DNA of 64,000 nucleotides from Pseudomonas beijingensis (GCF_030687295.1 NZ_CP117425.1:558001-622000); one strand, 5' to 3'; positions 42,887 to 53,347 are shown, counted from the first letter of the stretch. Translations and numbers: made by a program. Notes: generated by a model from the sequence alone, not told the origin.

Positions 42887-43675
42887 ATGCAGCTTGCGTT
42901 TCATCAGGTCGATGCGTTCAGTGACCGGCCGTTCGGCGGTAACCCGGCGATGGTCTATCGGCTCGACGGCTGGCTGGCCGACGACTTGATGCAGAAGATC
43001 GCCGCCGAACATAACCTGGCTGAAACCGCGTTCCTGGTACGTGAAGGCCAGCATTGGCATATCCGCTGGTTCACCCCCACCACCGAAGTGCCGCTGTGTG
43101 GACACGCCACACTGGCCAGCGCTTATGTGCTGTTCGAGGTCTATCACGAAACCGTCGAGCGCCTGGATTTCATCTGCCGCTCCGGTTCGTTGAGCGTGAC
43201 ACGTGAAGGTGATCGGCTGTGGCTGGATTTTCCGGCCGTCGTGCCGGCCGAGTTGGGCGCCTCCCTGGCAGTGCAGAGTGCCTTGGGCGTCGAGGCGGTG
43301 GATGTGCTGAGTTCCAACGAACTGTTCGTGGTGCTGGAGTCGGAGCAGGCAGTGCTCGATTGCAAGCCGGACATGGCGGCCTTGGCGAAACTGCCCTGGC
43401 CCGGCGCTATCGTCACCGCGCCGGGGAGCAAGCATGATTTTGTCTCGCGCTATTTTGCCCCGGCGATCGGCATCAACGAAGACCCGGTGACCGGCTCGAC
43501 CCATTGCAGCCTGATTCCCTATTGGTCCAAGCGCCTGGGCAAGCACGGACTGACGGCTTATCAATGCTCGGCCAGGGGCGGGGCGTTGTTTTGCCGGTTG
43601 GAGGGGGAGCGGGTGAAGATTGGCGGGAATGCGACGTTGGTGGCCAGTGGGACGTTGATGCTGGGGGCACACTGA
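42887..43675 (+). CDS. PhzF family isomerase
   Basis: A 262-aa PhzF/YddE-type protein. The N terminus FHQVDAFSDRPFGGNPAMV and the active-site glutamate region AAEHNLAETAFLV (Glu about 45) fit the family, as do EVPLCGHATLASA and the late INEDPVTGSTHCSL. PhzF-like enzymes isomerise small acids; the phenazine genes are absent, so this is a stand-alone housekeeping member of unknown substrate. Confidence 0.88.
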   Translation: MQLAFHQVDAFSDRPFGGNPAMVYRLDGWLADDLMQKIAAEHNLAETAFLVREGQHWHIRWFTPTTEVPLCGHATLASAYVLFEVYHETVERLDFICRSGSLSVTREGDRLWLDFPAVVPAELGASLAVQSALGVEAVDVLSSNELFVVLESEQAVLDCKPDMAALAKLPWPGAIVTAPGSKHDFVSRYFAPAIGINEDPVTGSTHCSLIPYWSKRLGKHGLTAYQCSARGGALFCRLEGERVKIGGNATLVASGTLMLGAH

Positions 43676-43680
43676 CCTTT

Positions 43681-43770
43681 TGTGGGAGCGGGCTTGCTCG
43701 CGAAGGCGGTGTGTCAGCCACATTGATGTTGAATGTGCTGCCCTCTTCGCGAGCAAGCCCGCTCCCACAG
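43681..43770. repeat. REPIN, GTGGGAGCGGGCTTGC type
   Basis: Fully symmetrical arms TGTGGGAGCGGGCTTGCTCG and complement; lies between the convergent PhzF-like gene and the ABC ATPase gene. Confidence 0.9.
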
Positions 43771-43782
43771 TGGATCGTGTTA

Positions 43783-44892
43783 TCAGCTGGCGGTGCTGTA
43801 ACGCCGCACGCCGCTGTCCACCGGCGGGAGGTGCGCCGCGGTGCTGCCTGAGGCCTGGAACAACACCAGGTGTTCAGCTGCCACGCGGATGCCGACTCTG
43901 TCCCCGACCTGATGGTCGGCATGGCTGGGGAAGATCGATTCCAGTTGCGCGCCGGTGGGCAGTTGCAGGCGATACAAGGTTGAAGCACCCAGGAAAGTCT
44001 TGCCAACGATGCTGGCGGTGAGCGGGCTGTCCGGTGCGTAGACGATATCGTCTGGTCGCAGCAGCACGTCCACCGCACCGCCGATGGGCCAGGTGTAGGC
44101 CCGGTTGCCACGCAGGATGCCCAGCTCGGTCTGTACCGATTCCGGGCTATCGAGCTGGCCGCGAATGAAGTAACCCTGACCAACGAAACTGGCGACGAAT
44201 GGCGTCAGCGGTTCGTGATACAGGTTGTAGGGCGTGTCCCACTGTTCCAGGCGACCTTCCCTGAATACGCCGACATGGTCACTCACGGCGAAGGCTTCTT
44301 CCTGATCGTGGGTGACCAGGATCGCGCTGGTGCCGCGGGCCTTGAGGATGTCCCGCACTTCATGGCTGAGCTTGCGGCGCAGCTCTCCATCGAGGTTGGA
44401 AAATGGCTCATCGAGCAACAGCAACTGCGGCTCCGGCGCCAATGCACGGGCCAGGGCCACGCGCTGCTGTTGGCCGCCGGACAGTTCATGGGGAAAACGC
44501 TTGCCCAGGTGTTTCAGGTTGACCAGTTCCAGCAATTCTTCGACGACGCGGTCCTTGTTCGGATGTTTGCGAATGCCAAAGGCAATGTTCTGGGCCACGC
44601 TCAGGTGGGGGAACAGGGCGTAGTCCTGGAACACCATGCCGATGCGGCGTTTTTCCGGGGCGAGGGTGAAACCGGCGCGGGAGATGGTTTCCCCGGCCAG
44701 TTGGATCTCACCCTCGTGCACCGGTTCGAAGCCGGCAATGGCGCGCAAGGTCGTGGTCTTGCCGCACCCGGACGAACCGAGCAGGCAACCGATATCACCG
44801 GCATTGAGGTGCAGGTTCAGGTTCTGCACGACCCGTTGATCCTGATAACCGCAGGCCAGGTTGTGCAAGTTCAGCAGCAGGGCGTGGCTCAT
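43783..44892 (-). CDS. ABC transporter ATPase, FbpC/PotA type
   Basis: A 369-aa ATPase with Walker [15 protein letters not shown], signature [15 protein letters not shown], Walker [13 protein letters not shown] and switch VTHDQEEAF, plus a C-terminal TOBE domain (about 240-360). It is of the iron(III)/polyamine importer kind, but no permease or binding protein is nearby. The start overlaps the argF stop by four bases, so the two are co-translated; the same pairing is seen in P. aeruginosa. Its partner is unknown. Confidence 0.85.
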   Translation of the reverse strand: MSHALLLNLHNLACGYQDQRVVQNLNLHLNAGDIGCLLGSSGCGKTTTLRAIAGFEPVHEGEIQLAGETISRAGFTLAPEKRRIGMVFQDYALFPHLSVAQNIAFGIRKHPNKDRVVEELLELVNLKHLGKRFPHELSGGQQQRVALARALAPEPQLLLLDEPFSNLDGELRRKLSHEVRDILKARGTSAILVTHDQEEAFAVSDHVGVFREGRLEQWDTPYNLYHEPLTPFVASFVGQGYFIRGQLDSPESVQTELGILRGNRAYTWPIGGAVDVLLRPDDIVYAPDSPLTASIVGKTFLGASTLYRLQLPTGAQLESIFPSHADHQVGDRVGIRVAAEHLVLFQASGSTAAHLPPVDSGVRRYSTAS

Positions 44893-45809
44893 GCGTGGTG
44901 ATACGCCGGCTCGACCAGGAATTCGAGCAAGGCCTTTTGCGCATGCAGGCGATTCTCGGCCTGGTCCCAGGCTACCGAACGCGGGTCATCCAGCAAGTCC
45001 ATGCTGATCTCCTCGCCACGGTGGGCCGGCAGGCAGTGCATGAACAGCACCTCGGCATCCGCCAGGTCGAGCAGGGCCCGGTTGACCTGCAGTGGCGCGA
45101 ACAACTTGAGGCGCCTGGCGGTTTCTTCTTCCTGGCCCATGGAGGTCCAGACGTCGGTGCTCACCAGGTGCGCACCGGCCACGGCCTGTTTCGGGTCACG
45201 GACGATGGACACCCGGTCTCCGGCCTTGGCCAGCAACTCGGCATTGGGGTCAAAACCTTCGGGGCAGGCAATGCGCAACTGGAAGTCGAACTGCATCGCC
45301 GCTTCTATATAGCTGTTGCACATGTTGTTGCCATCGCCGATCCAGGCCACGGTCTTGCCTTGGATCGAGCCACGGTGCTCGAGGAAGGTCTGCATGTCGG
45401 CCAGCAACTGGCAGGGGTGCAGGTCGTCGGACAGGCCGTTGATCACCGGTACGCGGGAATGAGCCGCGAACTCGGTCAGGGTGCTGTGGGCAAAGGTACG
45501 GATCATCATCGCGTCCAGCATGCTCGACATGACGATGGCGCAATCGCTGATGGGTTCGCCACGGCCCAGTTGGGTGTCGCGGGGCGACAGGAAGATCGCC
45601 TGGCCGCCCAGCTGGATCATGCCGGCTTCGAAAGAGATGCGCGTGCGGGTCGATGACTTCTCGAAGATCATCCCCAACACGCGGTTTTTCAAGGGCTCGA
45701 ACAGTACGCCGCGGTTACGCAGGTCCTTGAGCTCCACGCCTCGACGGATCACGCCGAGCAACTCATCGGGCGTGAAATCCATCAGGGAGAGAAAGTGCCT
45801 TGCGCTCAT
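44889..45809 (-). CDS. argF: Ornithine carbamoyltransferase (anabolic)
   Basis: ArgF (306 aa) makes citrulline from ornithine and carbamoyl phosphate in arginine synthesis. The carbamoyl-phosphate motif [12 protein letters not shown] is near residue 52; the ornithine-binding [13 protein letters not shown] motif reads [16 protein letters not shown] here. The length suits the anabolic enzyme rather than catabolic ArcB (about 336 aa). Upstream, an ArgR-type site overlaps its promoter. Confidence 0.95.
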   Translation of the reverse strand: MSARHFLSLMDFTPDELLGVIRRGVELKDLRNRGVLFEPLKNRVLGMIFEKSSTRTRISFEAGMIQLGGQAIFLSPRDTQLGRGEPISDCAIVMSSMLDAMMIRTFAHSTLTEFAAHSRVPVINGLSDDLHPCQLLADMQTFLEHRGSIQGKTVAWIGDGNNMCNSYIEAAMQFDFQLRIACPEGFDPNAELLAKAGDRVSIVRDPKQAVAGAHLVSTDVWTSMGQEEETARRLKLFAPLQVNRALLDLADAEVLFMHCLPAHRGEEISMDLLDDPRSVAWDQAENRLHAQKALLEFLVEPAYHHA

Positions 45810-45922
45810 GATTGACTACCTTTTGTAACTGACCGCAGATGCTCAAAGCCTTGTTTAATGAAAAAACGGGCGAGACCTGCGGCAAAAGCCGCACGGGGCG
45901 ACGAAATAGGGGAAGGCGCGAT

Positions 45923-45950
45923 CTTATAATTAAATGTCGCGTCTTACCAA
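45923..45950 (-). promoter_or_regulatory. argF promoter overlapped by an ArgR half-site
   Basis: On the minus strand TTGGTA (45945-45950) and TATAAG (45923-45928) are 16 bases apart. The plus strand at 45935-45950 reads TGTCGC-N8-AA, the ArgR half-site of pseudomonads, lying right over the promoter as expected for arginine repression. The gap from 45951 to 46211 has no other feature I can support. Confidence 0.6.
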
Positions 45951-46211
45951 TAGGGCTACGGTTTTTGGGGATTTCAGCGAAGCCATCACGCGTATGCGAT
46001 GGCGCATTTGAGGCCGGTTTCCTGACAGCAGCAGCCCATTTGTACACTGGCGTTGCTCAGCTTGGCAATCAAGCGCAGCGGGCGCGCAGTGGCGGAGGGT
46101 CGGTTTATCCCGTGTCAGCCGATCTTTGCGCCTGTCTGCTGGCGACTGTGAAACATTTCCTAATGCAAAGGCCTGGGTTATAAATGAGCCTCAGCGGCAC
46201 AGGAGCCCGAA

Positions 46212-46499
46212 ATGGATTCGAAAGAGCAACAATTGATGGAATTGCTGGGGCTGACCGCACGCTCGCTGACGCATCTGACAGCTTCGGTGACGTCCATGTC
46301 ATTCGAATTGCTGCGCAGCGATGACGAAGTGACCAAGGCCGCCGGCCGCCGGATGATCGATCGCATGGCCACGATCAGCAGCGGCCTGGACGAGCATTGG
46401 CGATTGATTGGCGAGCTGACCGGTGTCCCCATTACCCAGGAGCAGGTGGAAACCGTCGAGGAAATCCAACTGCTGGCACCGCCGATCGACCAGCCTTGA
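46212..46499 (+). CDS. Conserved hypothetical protein
   Basis: A 95-aa acidic, helical, soluble protein (MDSKEQQLMELLGLTARSL at the start; VEEIQLLAPPIDQP at the end). No signal peptide, membrane segment or known motif is visible. It has a strong AGGAG site. Proteins of this kind are found next to argF in other pseudomonads, but I know of no function. It lies 131 bases before the molybdopterin enzyme. Confidence 0.75.
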   Translation: MDSKEQQLMELLGLTARSLTHLTASVTSMSFELLRSDDEVTKAAGRRMIDRMATISSGLDEHWRLIGELTGVPITQEQVETVEEIQLLAPPIDQP

Positions 46500-46630
46500 C
46501 GGCATGTCATCGGTGGGCCTGATGCCCGGCGATTCACAGGACGAACGTCGCTGGCGCTGCCGGGAATCACGCGCCATAGTTTTGTTCCCGCGGCCGAAAG
46601 TGCCCGCCACGAATAAAACAGAGACTGGCC

Positions 46631-48739
46631 ATGACCAAGACTCTCCACCACCGTGCGTGCCATCTGTGTGAAGCCATCTGTGGCTTGACCCTCGAAACCA
46701 CCGAAACCGACGGCCAGGGCCTGGCGATCACCTCGATCAAGGGCGATGCGCTGGACACCTTCAGTCGCGGTCACATCTGCCCCAAGGCGGTGGCCCTGCA
46801 AGATATCCAGAACGATCCAGATCGCCTGCGCCACCCCATGCAGCGCATCGGCAACGAATGGCACCCCATCGCCTGGGACGATGCCTTTGCGTTGGTGGCC
46901 GAGCGCCTGGCGGATATCCAGGCGCGCCACGGCCAGAACGCGGTGGCGGTCTACCAGGGCAACCCCAGCGTGCATAACTATGGGCTGATGACCCACAGCA
47001 ATTATTTCCTGGGCCTGTTGAAGACCCGCAGCCGTTTCTCGGCGACCTCGGTGGACCAACTGCCCCATCACCTGACCAGCCACCTGATGTACGGCCACGG
47101 TTTGCTCCTGCCGATTCCGGACATCGACCACACCGACTTCATGCTGATCCTGGGCGGCAACCCATTGGCCTCCAACGGCAGCATCATGACCGTGCCAGAT
47201 GTGGAGAAGCGCCTCAAGGCGATCCAGGCCCGGGGCGGCAAAGTGGTGGTGGTCGATCCGCGCCGCAGCGAAACGGCGGCCATTGCCGACCAGCATGTCT
47301 TTGTACGCCCGGGTGGCGATGCCGCGCTGCTGTTTGGCTTGCTCAACACCCTGTTCAGCGAGGGCCTGACCCGTGACAGCCATCTGCCGGTGGACGGCCT
47401 GGACGAGGTGCGCGCGGCCGTAGCTTCTTTCACGGCGCAAGCGATGAGCCCGCTCTGTGCGGTGCCGGCAGCGCAGATCCGGCAATTGGCCCGAGACTTC
47501 GCCGCCGCGCCGTCAGCGGTGTGCTACGGGCGCATGGGGGTGTCGACCCAGGCGTTCGGCACGCTCTGCCACTGGCTGATCCAGGTGATCAACCTGGTGA
47601 CCGGCAATCTTGATCGAGTGGGCGGTGCTTTGTGCACCGAGCCGGCGGTGGATCTGGTAGCCACCACCTCGGGCGGGCATTTCAATCGCTGGCAGAGCCG
47701 GGTGTCCGGGCGTCCCGAGTACGCAGGGGAGCTGCCGGTGTCGGCCCTGGCCGAGGAGATGCTGACCGAGGGCGAAGGCCAGATTCGTGCGCTGGTCACC
47801 GTGGCCGGCAACCCGGTGCTGTCGACACCCAACGGGCGGCAGTTGGAGCAAGCCCTGGATGGGTTGGAGTTCATGGTCAGTGTCGATTTGTACATCAACG
47901 AAACCACCCGTTACGCCGACCTGATCCTGCCCTCGACCTCGGCCCTGGAAAACGATCACTACGACACCACGTTCAACCTGTTCGCGGTGCGCAACGTGAC
48001 CCGCTTCAACCGGGCGATCCTGCCCAAGCCTGAGGGGGCGCTGCACGATTGGGAAATTTTCGTCGGCCTGGCGAAGGCCTTTGCTGCCCGGACCGGCAAG
48101 GAACTCAAGCCGACCATGCCGCCGGCGCAGATGATCGACTTTGGTCTGCGCAACGGGGCGTATGGCGACGCCTCGCCGCACAAGCTGTCCCTGGCGACCT
48201 TGTTCGACCATCCCCATGGCGTCGACCTCGGCGCACTCAAGCCCAACCTGGCTCCGCGCCTGAAAACCGAAAGCCAGCGGGTACAGGCCGCGCCGGCGGT
48301 GATTCTCGCCGACCTGGCGCGTTTTGCCGCGTTGCAGGCGCCAGAACCGGATGAGCTGCTGATGATTGGCCGCCGCCATGTGCGCAGCAATAACTCCTGG
48401 ATGCATAACTTCCATCGGCTGGTGAAGGGCAAGCCGCGTCATCAATTGCTGATGCACCCGGACGACCTCGCCTCTCGCGGTCTTGCCGACGGGCAGCGGG
48501 TGACGGTCAGTTCGCGAGTGGGGGCCATCGAAGTCGAGGTGCTGGGCAGCCTGGACATGATGAAAGGCGTGGTCAGCTTGCCCCACGGCTGGGGTCATGC
48601 CCGGCCGGGCGTGCAGATGACCATTGCCAGCGGACAGCCAGGCTCCAGCGCCAATGACCTGACCGATGATCGCCAGCTCGACGAGTTGTCCGGCAACGCG
48701 GCGCTCAACGGTGTACCGGTGAAGGTGGCGGCTGCGTAA
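46631..48739 (+). CDS. Molybdopterin-dependent oxidoreductase
   Basis: A 702-aa enzyme of the formate dehydrogenase/nitrate reductase family. A [4Fe-4S] site is formed by CHLCEAIC at residues 9-16 and the later GHICPKA. Molybdopterin domains follow (LILGGNPLASNGS, VVVDPRRSETAAIAD, NPVLSTPNGRQLEQAL), with the C-terminal beta-barrel domain (LMHPDDLASRGLADGQRVTV). There is no Tat signal, so it is cytoplasmic. Relatives are described loosely as formate dehydrogenase-like or acetylene-hydratase-like. No electron-transfer partner is encoded nearby, so the substrate is open. Confidence 0.85.
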   Translation: MTKTLHHRACHLCEAICGLTLETTETDGQGLAITSIKGDALDTFSRGHICPKAVALQDIQNDPDRLRHPMQRIGNEWHPIAWDDAFALVAERLADIQARHGQNAVAVYQGNPSVHNYGLMTHSNYFLGLLKTRSRFSATSVDQLPHHLTSHLMYGHGLLLPIPDIDHTDFMLILGGNPLASNGSIMTVPDVEKRLKAIQARGGKVVVVDPRRSETAAIADQHVFVRPGGDAALLFGLLNTLFSEGLTRDSHLPVDGLDEVRAAVASFTAQAMSPLCAVPAAQIRQLARDFAAAPSAVCYGRMGVSTQAFGTLCHWLIQVINLVTGNLDRVGGALCTEPAVDLVATTSGGHFNRWQSRVSGRPEYAGELPVSALAEEMLTEGEGQIRALVTVAGNPVLSTPNGRQLEQALDGLEFMVSVDLYINETTRYADLILPSTSALENDHYDTTFNLFAVRNVTRFNRAILPKPEGALHDWEIFVGLAKAFAARTGKELKPTMPPAQMIDFGLRNGAYGDASPHKLSLATLFDHPHGVDLGALKPNLAPRLKTESQRVQAAPAVILADLARFAALQAPEPDELLMIGRRHVRSNNSWMHNFHRLVKGKPRHQLLMHPDDLASRGLADGQRVTVSSRVGAIEVEVLGSLDMMKGVVSLPHGWGHARPGVQMTIASGQPGSSANDLTDDRQLDELSGNAALNGVPVKVAAA

Positions 48740-48828
48740 AATTGTCTCTGAGCAGCACGTTCTGCTTTCCGTTACAATGCGCCACCGTGTCGACAACTGA
48801 CGTCGCAAAGTTTAAGCCGAGGTGCTCC

Positions 48829-49170
48829 GTGGATATCATCGAAACGATTAAAGACCAGATTGCCAACAACACCATCCTGCTTTACATGAAAGGCTCGCCG
48901 AACGCACCACAGTGCGGCTTCTCGGCCAAGGCCGCTCAGGCTGTGATGGCGTGTGGCGAGAAGTTTGCCTACGTGGACATCCTGCAGAACCCGGAAATCC
49001 GCGCCAACCTGCCCAAGTACGCCAACTGGCCAACCTTCCCGCAACTGTGGGTGGGCGGCGAGCTGATCGGCGGTAGCGACATCATGACCGAGATGGCCGC
49101 TGACGGCTCTCTGCAGGCCACGATCAAGGAAGCGGTAGAAAAAGCTGCGGCGAACAAGACTGAAGCCTGA
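48829..49170 (+). CDS. grxD: Monothiol glutaredoxin GrxD
   Basis: GrxD (113 aa) is a monothiol glutaredoxin that carries [2Fe-2S] clusters, with the CGFS active site in QCGFSAKAAQ near residue 30 and glutathione-binding TFPQLWVGGELIGG. The GTG start at 48829, with GAGG upstream, gives the family N terminus MDIIETIKDQI; a longer in-frame start at 48742 is unlikely. It faces the bacterioferritin genes. Confidence 0.95.
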   Translation: MDIIETIKDQIANNTILLYMKGSPNAPQCGFSAKAAQAVMACGEKFAYVDILQNPEIRANLPKYANWPTFPQLWVGGELIGGSDIMTEMAADGSLQATIKEAVEKAAANKTEA

Positions 49171-49217
49171 TTCATGGAAGTCTGTTCACCCCATAGGTTG
49201 TGGTGAACACGAAACCT

Positions 49218-49307
49218 TGTGGGAGCGAGCTTGCTCGCGATAGCGGTGTGTCAGTCAGCAGTTTTTTACCTGAACCACCGCTATCGCGAGCAAGCTCGCT
49301 CCCACAG
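49218..49307. repeat. REPIN between grxD and bfr
   Basis: GTGGGAGCGAGCTTGCTCGC type inverted pair in the convergent gap. Confidence 0.9.
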
Positions 49308-49341
49308 TGGTTTTGGGTAGGGCCTGGGGAAAACAGGCAAT

Positions 49342-49378
49342 AAAAAGCCCCGCCTCTCGAAAGAGGGCGGGGCTTTTT
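49342..49378. terminator. Bidirectional terminator between grxD and bfr
   Basis: A stem of AAAAAGCCCCGCC and GGCGGGGCTTTTT, continued by CTC-GAAA-GAG with one bulge; poly-A/poly-T on both sides suits the two convergent genes. Confidence 0.88.
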
Positions 49379-49400
49379 AGTGGCTTGCTTACGGGGAAGG

Positions 49401-49874
49401 TTACTCTTCACCCATCTGCGATTGCAGGTAGTTCTCAAGACCAACTTTGTCGATCAGGCCCAGTTGGGTTTCCAGCCAGTCGATGTGCTCTTCCTCGGAT
49501 TCGAGGATGTCTTCCAGCAGTTCACGGCTGCCGAAGTCGCCAACGCTTTCGCAATGGGCGATGGCGGCCTTCAGGTCGGCGTGGCCGGTGCGCTCGATGC
49601 GCAGGTCGCACTCAAGCATTTCCTTGGTGTGTTCGCCGATGTGCAGCTTGCCCAGGTCCTGGACGTTCGGCAGGCCTTCGAGAAACAGGATGCGCTTGAT
49701 CAGCTTGTCCGCGTGTTTCATCTCGTCGATGGACTCGTGGTACTCGTGCTTGCCCAGCTTGTTCAGGCCCCAATCCTCGTACATGCGCGCATGCAGGAAG
49801 TATTGGTTGATCGCGACCAGCTCATTGGCAAGGATCTTGTTGAGATGCTGGATGACTGTAATGTCGCCTTTCAT
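49401..49874 (-). CDS. bfr: Bacterioferritin (BfrB-type)
   Basis: A 157-aa four-helix ferritin storing iron as a 24-mer with heme. Ferroxidase ligands are in [12 protein letters not shown] (Glu18), the central [14 protein letters not shown] (Glu51, His54 and the heme-ligand Met52) and the late [15 protein letters not shown]. It is close to P. aeruginosa BfrB. The start at 49874 ([13 protein letters not shown]) is the family N terminus. Bfd, encoded just upstream, supplies electrons for iron release. Confidence 0.95.
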   Translation of the reverse strand: MKGDITVIQHLNKILANELVAINQYFLHARMYEDWGLNKLGKHEYHESIDEMKHADKLIKRILFLEGLPNVQDLGKLHIGEHTKEMLECDLRIERTGHADLKAAIAHCESVGDFGSRELLEDILESEEEHIDWLETQLGLIDKVGLENYLQSQMGEE

Positions 49875-50030
49875 GATGAGGCCTGCCCTGTAATAGCTGT
49901 GTATAGGGCGGAGTTTGAGCCGCGTATTTATCGGTGTCAAACCTAAGTTATTGAATAATAAATGAAAATTAATCGGAATAAGAATGTTTGTGTTCCGCGT
50001 CTGTACGCTAAGCATTTGATTTACAGGCAT

Positions 50031-50056
50031 AAAAAAACCGGACATTGAGTCCGGTT
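50031..50056 (-). terminator. Rho-independent terminator after bfd
   Basis: An 8-bp stem AACCGGAC/GTCCGGTT with a 5-base loop, followed on the minus strand by a seven-U run. Confidence 0.85.
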
Positions 50057-50072
50057 CCTTGAAAAGCTGTCT

Positions 50073-50291
50073 TTACGCGGCCGTAAATTCTACCGGGTAG
50101 GGGATCGAGGCCTGTGCCGTTTGCACTTTGGCGAGGGTTTCACGCACCACTTCCTTGGCCAGGCAGGCACATTTGCCGCATTGGCTGGCTACGCCGGTGG
50201 CCTGGCGGACTTCGCGATAGCTGCAGCAACCTTCATAGATCGCTTCGCGGATTTGTCCGTCGGTGACGCCAGTGCAGAGGCATACATACAT
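50073..50291 (-). CDS. bfd: Bacterioferritin-associated ferredoxin Bfd
   Basis: Bfd (72 aa) is a [2Fe-2S] ferredoxin that reduces the heme of bacterioferritin and so mobilises stored iron. The four ligands lie in MYVCLCTGVT and SQCGKCACLA. The start at 50291 (MYVCLC) is the family N terminus; a ten-residue in-frame extension is not supported. A Fur-like box lies about 50 bases upstream. Confidence 0.95.
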   Translation of the reverse strand: MYVCLCTGVTDGQIREAIYEGCCSYREVRQATGVASQCGKCACLAKEVVRETLAKVQTAQASIPYPVEFTAA

Positions 50292-50341
50292 AAGTGAGAA
50301 CCGTCGCTGGTTGTGACTCAATTGAGACGGATCTTAATGTT

Positions 50342-50360
50342 AACGAGAATGATTGTCAAA
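50342..50360 (-). promoter_or_regulatory. Candidate Fur box before bfd
   Basis: The plus strand reads AACGAGAATGATTGTCAAA, close to the inverted Fur consensus (GATAATGATAATCATTATC; the GAATGATTNTC core fits). Iron-starvation induction of bfd is known in P. aeruginosa. The rest of the gap to 50605 should hold the peroxiredoxin promoter; I cannot place it firmly. Confidence 0.6.
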
Positions 50361-50605
50361 GTGGTTTCTCAACGTCTTGCGCCAGAGCGATGCCAGGCTG
50401 ACGAACGGTTTCTTTCCAGATAACGAAGGTGGAACGTAGCGGGGCGGGGAATTTTCGATACCACCGAAAAACGGTTGAAGACAGCCCAAATCCGCGGTGT
50501 ATGATGGTCGGCCCTTGCAAGCGGGTTCGTGTCACAGGGCTGTCTCCTGAGGGTGGCAGGCTGGCCCGGACCTTGTTTTCACGCTATTACATCAGGAGAT
50601 ATCCA

Positions 50606-51208
<603 letters not shown>

Positions 51209-51224
51209 GCGCACACCCAGGCAT

Positions 51225-51257
51225 AAAAAAACCGGCCCTCGATGGGCCGGTTTTTTT
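51225..51257 (+). terminator. Rho-independent terminator after the peroxiredoxin gene
   Basis: A 14-bp stem AAAAAAACCGGCCC/GGGCCGGTTTTTTT with a 5-base loop, 16 bases after the stop. Confidence 0.9.
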
Positions 51258-51298
51258 ATGGGTGTTTCAAGCCAGATCATCGGCTGAAACACAGCACC

Positions 51299-51420
51299 CT
51301 GTGGCGAGGGGATTTATCTGTGGGAGCAAGGCTTGCCCGCGATGGCGGCGATGCGGTCTTCCAAAAAACCAGTCGCCTGTGTCGCGAGCAAGCTTTGCTC
51401 CCACAGAGTGGCGCCGCCAC
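51299..51420. repeat. Composite REPIN between peroxiredoxin gene and rnt
   Basis: The inner palindrome (51318-51406) starts CTGTGGGAGCAAGGCTTGCC and ends AGCTTTGCTCCCACAG. It is set inside CTGTGGCGAGGGGATTTAT on the left and AGTGGCGCCGCCACA on the right, remnants of the other REP family. Confidence 0.75.
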
Positions 51421-51434
51421 AATGGCTCTGCTCT

Positions 51435-52112
51435 TTAGTCGTCGAAATCCTGCCAGCCACCCATCTCTTTCCACCGGTTGACGATGCCGCAGAACAGCTC
51501 GGCGGTCTTCTCGGTGTCGTAGCGGGCCGAGTGGGCTTCACGGCCATCGAAATCGATGTCGGCCGCCTGGCACGCCTTGGCCAGGACGGTCTGGCCATAC
51601 GCCAGGCCAGCCAGGGTCGCGGTGTCGAAGCTGGAGAACGGGTGGAACGGGTTGCGCTTCATGTCCAGGCGCGCGACGGCGGCGTTGAGGAAGCCCAGGT
51701 CGAAGCTGCTGTTGTGGCCAACCAGGATCGCCCGCTTGCAACCGTTGGCCTTGAGCGCCTTGCGCACGCCACGGAAGATGTCGGTCAGGGCCGTTTCTTC
51801 GCTGACCGCCATGCGCAACGGGTGATCGAGCTTGATCCCGGTGAACTCCAGGGCCGCCGCTTCGACGTTGGCGCCTTCGAACGGTTCGACCCGGAAGAAA
51901 TAGGTGTGGTCAGGGAACACAAAGCCTTTTTCGTCCATGCCGATGGTGGTCGCGGCGATTTCCAGCAAGGCGTCGGTGGCGGAATTGAAACCACCGGTTT
52001 CTACATCGACGACCACCGGCAGGTAGCCACGGAACCGCGCGGCCATGGGGTGACGGGCGCCGCCCGAACCACCGTTGCCGTCCAGTTCGTCGTCGAAATG
52101 ATCTTCACTCAC
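51435..52112 (-). CDS. rnt: Ribonuclease T
   Basis: RNase T (225 aa) is a DEDDh 3'-5' exonuclease that trims tRNA and other stable RNA ends. Catalytic segments: [19 protein letters not shown] (Asp and Glu, near 35), [11 protein letters not shown] (Asp) and [13 protein letters not shown] (His and Asp). The GTG start at 52112 overlaps the end of pyrC by four bases. Its C terminus faces the peroxiredoxin gene across a REPIN. Confidence 0.95.
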   Translation of the reverse strand: MSEDHFDDELDGNGGSGGARHPMAARFRGYLPVVVDVETGGFNSATDALLEIAATTIGMDEKGFVFPDHTYFFRVEPFEGANVEAAALEFTGIKLDHPLRMAVSEETALTDIFRGVRKALKANGCKRAILVGHNSSFDLGFLNAAVARLDMKRNPFHPFSSFDTATLAGLAYGQTVLAKACQAADIDFDGREAHSARYDTEKTAELFCGIVNRWKEMGGWQDFDD

Positions 52113-53155
52113 GCGTTTTCCTCCAGCAGGCGCCAGCGCAGTTTTTCACCGGCGCGCAGCGGGATGACGGTCTGCTCGCCGAAGGGCAGGCTGACGGGGG
52201 CGGTCCATTCGTCACGGACCAGGGTAATACGATCGGTGTTCACCGGCAGGCCATAGAAACTCGGGCCGTGCAGGCTGGCGAAGCCTTCGAGCTTGTCCAG
52301 CGCGTCGCGCTGCTCGAACGCCTCGGCGTACATCTCGATGGCGGCATAGGCGGTGTAGCAGCCGGCGCAACCGCAGGCCGCTTCCTTGGCGTGCTGGGCG
52401 TGGGGCGCCGAGTCGGTGCCGAGGAAAAACTTGGCGCTACCGCTGGTGGCGGCGTCCAGCAAGGCTTCCTGGTGGGTATTGCGCTTGAGGATCGGCAGGC
52501 AATAGAAGTGCGGCCGGATCCCGCCCACCAGCATGTGGTTGCGGTTGTACAGCAGGTGATGGGCGGTAATGGTCGCGCCGACGTTGGCTGGGGCCTCGTT
52601 GACGAACTGCACGGCATCGCCGGTGGTGATGTGTTCGAACACCACCTTGAGGGTCGGGAAACGTTCCACGACGCGGCGCATGTGCTCGTCGATGAAGATC
52701 TTCTCGCGGTCGAACACGTCGACGTCGCCCCGGGTGACTTCACCATGGATCAACAACGGCATGCCGACTTCGGCCATGGCCTCCAGCGCCGGGAAGATCT
52801 TGTCGATGCTGGTGACACCGGAATCGGAGTTGGTGGTCGCGCCGGCGGGGTACAGCTTGGCGGCATGGACAAAACCGCTGGCCTTGGCGTCGCGAATCTC
52901 TTCGGGCTGGGTGCGGTCGGTGAGGTAAAGCACCATCAGCGGTTCGAAGTGGCTGCCAGCCGGGCGCGCGGCGAGGATCCGCTGGCGATAGCCATCGGCT
53001 TCGGCGGCGTTGCGCACGGGCGGAACCAGGTTAGGCATGATGATTGCGCGCCCGAAGGTGCGCGCGACATCGGCGACGGTATGGGTCAACACAGCACCAT
53101 CGCGAAGATGAATATGCCAGTCGTCGGGACGCAGCAGGGTCAGGCGGTCGGACAT
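52109..53155 (-). CDS. pyrC: Dihydroorotase PyrC
   Basis: PyrC (348 aa) cyclises carbamoyl-aspartate to dihydroorotate in pyrimidine synthesis; class II, bi-zinc. Metal ligands are in [10 protein letters not shown] (His16, His18), the carbamylated Lys in [13 protein letters not shown] (about 100), [10 protein letters not shown] and the Asp of [14 protein letters not shown]. Coupled to rnt, as in other pseudomonads. Confidence 0.96.
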   Translation of the reverse strand: MSDRLTLLRPDDWHIHLRDGAVLTHTVADVARTFGRAIIMPNLVPPVRNAAEADGYRQRILAARPAGSHFEPLMVLYLTDRTQPEEIRDAKASGFVHAAKLYPAGATTNSDSGVTSIDKIFPALEAMAEVGMPLLIHGEVTRGDVDVFDREKIFIDEHMRRVVERFPTLKVVFEHITTGDAVQFVNEAPANVGATITAHHLLYNRNHMLVGGIRPHFYCLPILKRNTHQEALLDAATSGSAKFFLGTDSAPHAQHAKEAACGCAGCYTAYAAIEMYAEAFEQRDALDKLEGFASLHGPSFYGLPVNTDRITLVRDEWTAPVSLPFGEQTVIPLRAGEKLRWRLLEENA

Positions 53156-53347
53156 TGGGGGGCTTCCAGGCGGGTCAAACTCTGGGGAATGCTACCGGAA
53201 AAGACCGATTCAGGCACCCGCTATCAAGTTCTGCCACAACTTACCGATAGCTCCTACAGGTGTGCCACGAATCCGTGCAGTGCCCCGGACAGGCGTCATG
53301 CCCTCAAGCATGCGTCGATCTTTGTATAAAAGTCAGTGGAGCCTCCC

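Noticed and set aside
45839..46183. 114-codon plus-strand frame in the argF upstream gap
   Set aside because: It covers the argF promoter and ArgR site, has no ribosome site and no family likeness.
48742..48828. Longer N terminus for GrxD
   Set aside because: In frame but without likeness to the family; GTG at 48829 has a good ribosome site and gives the conserved N terminus.
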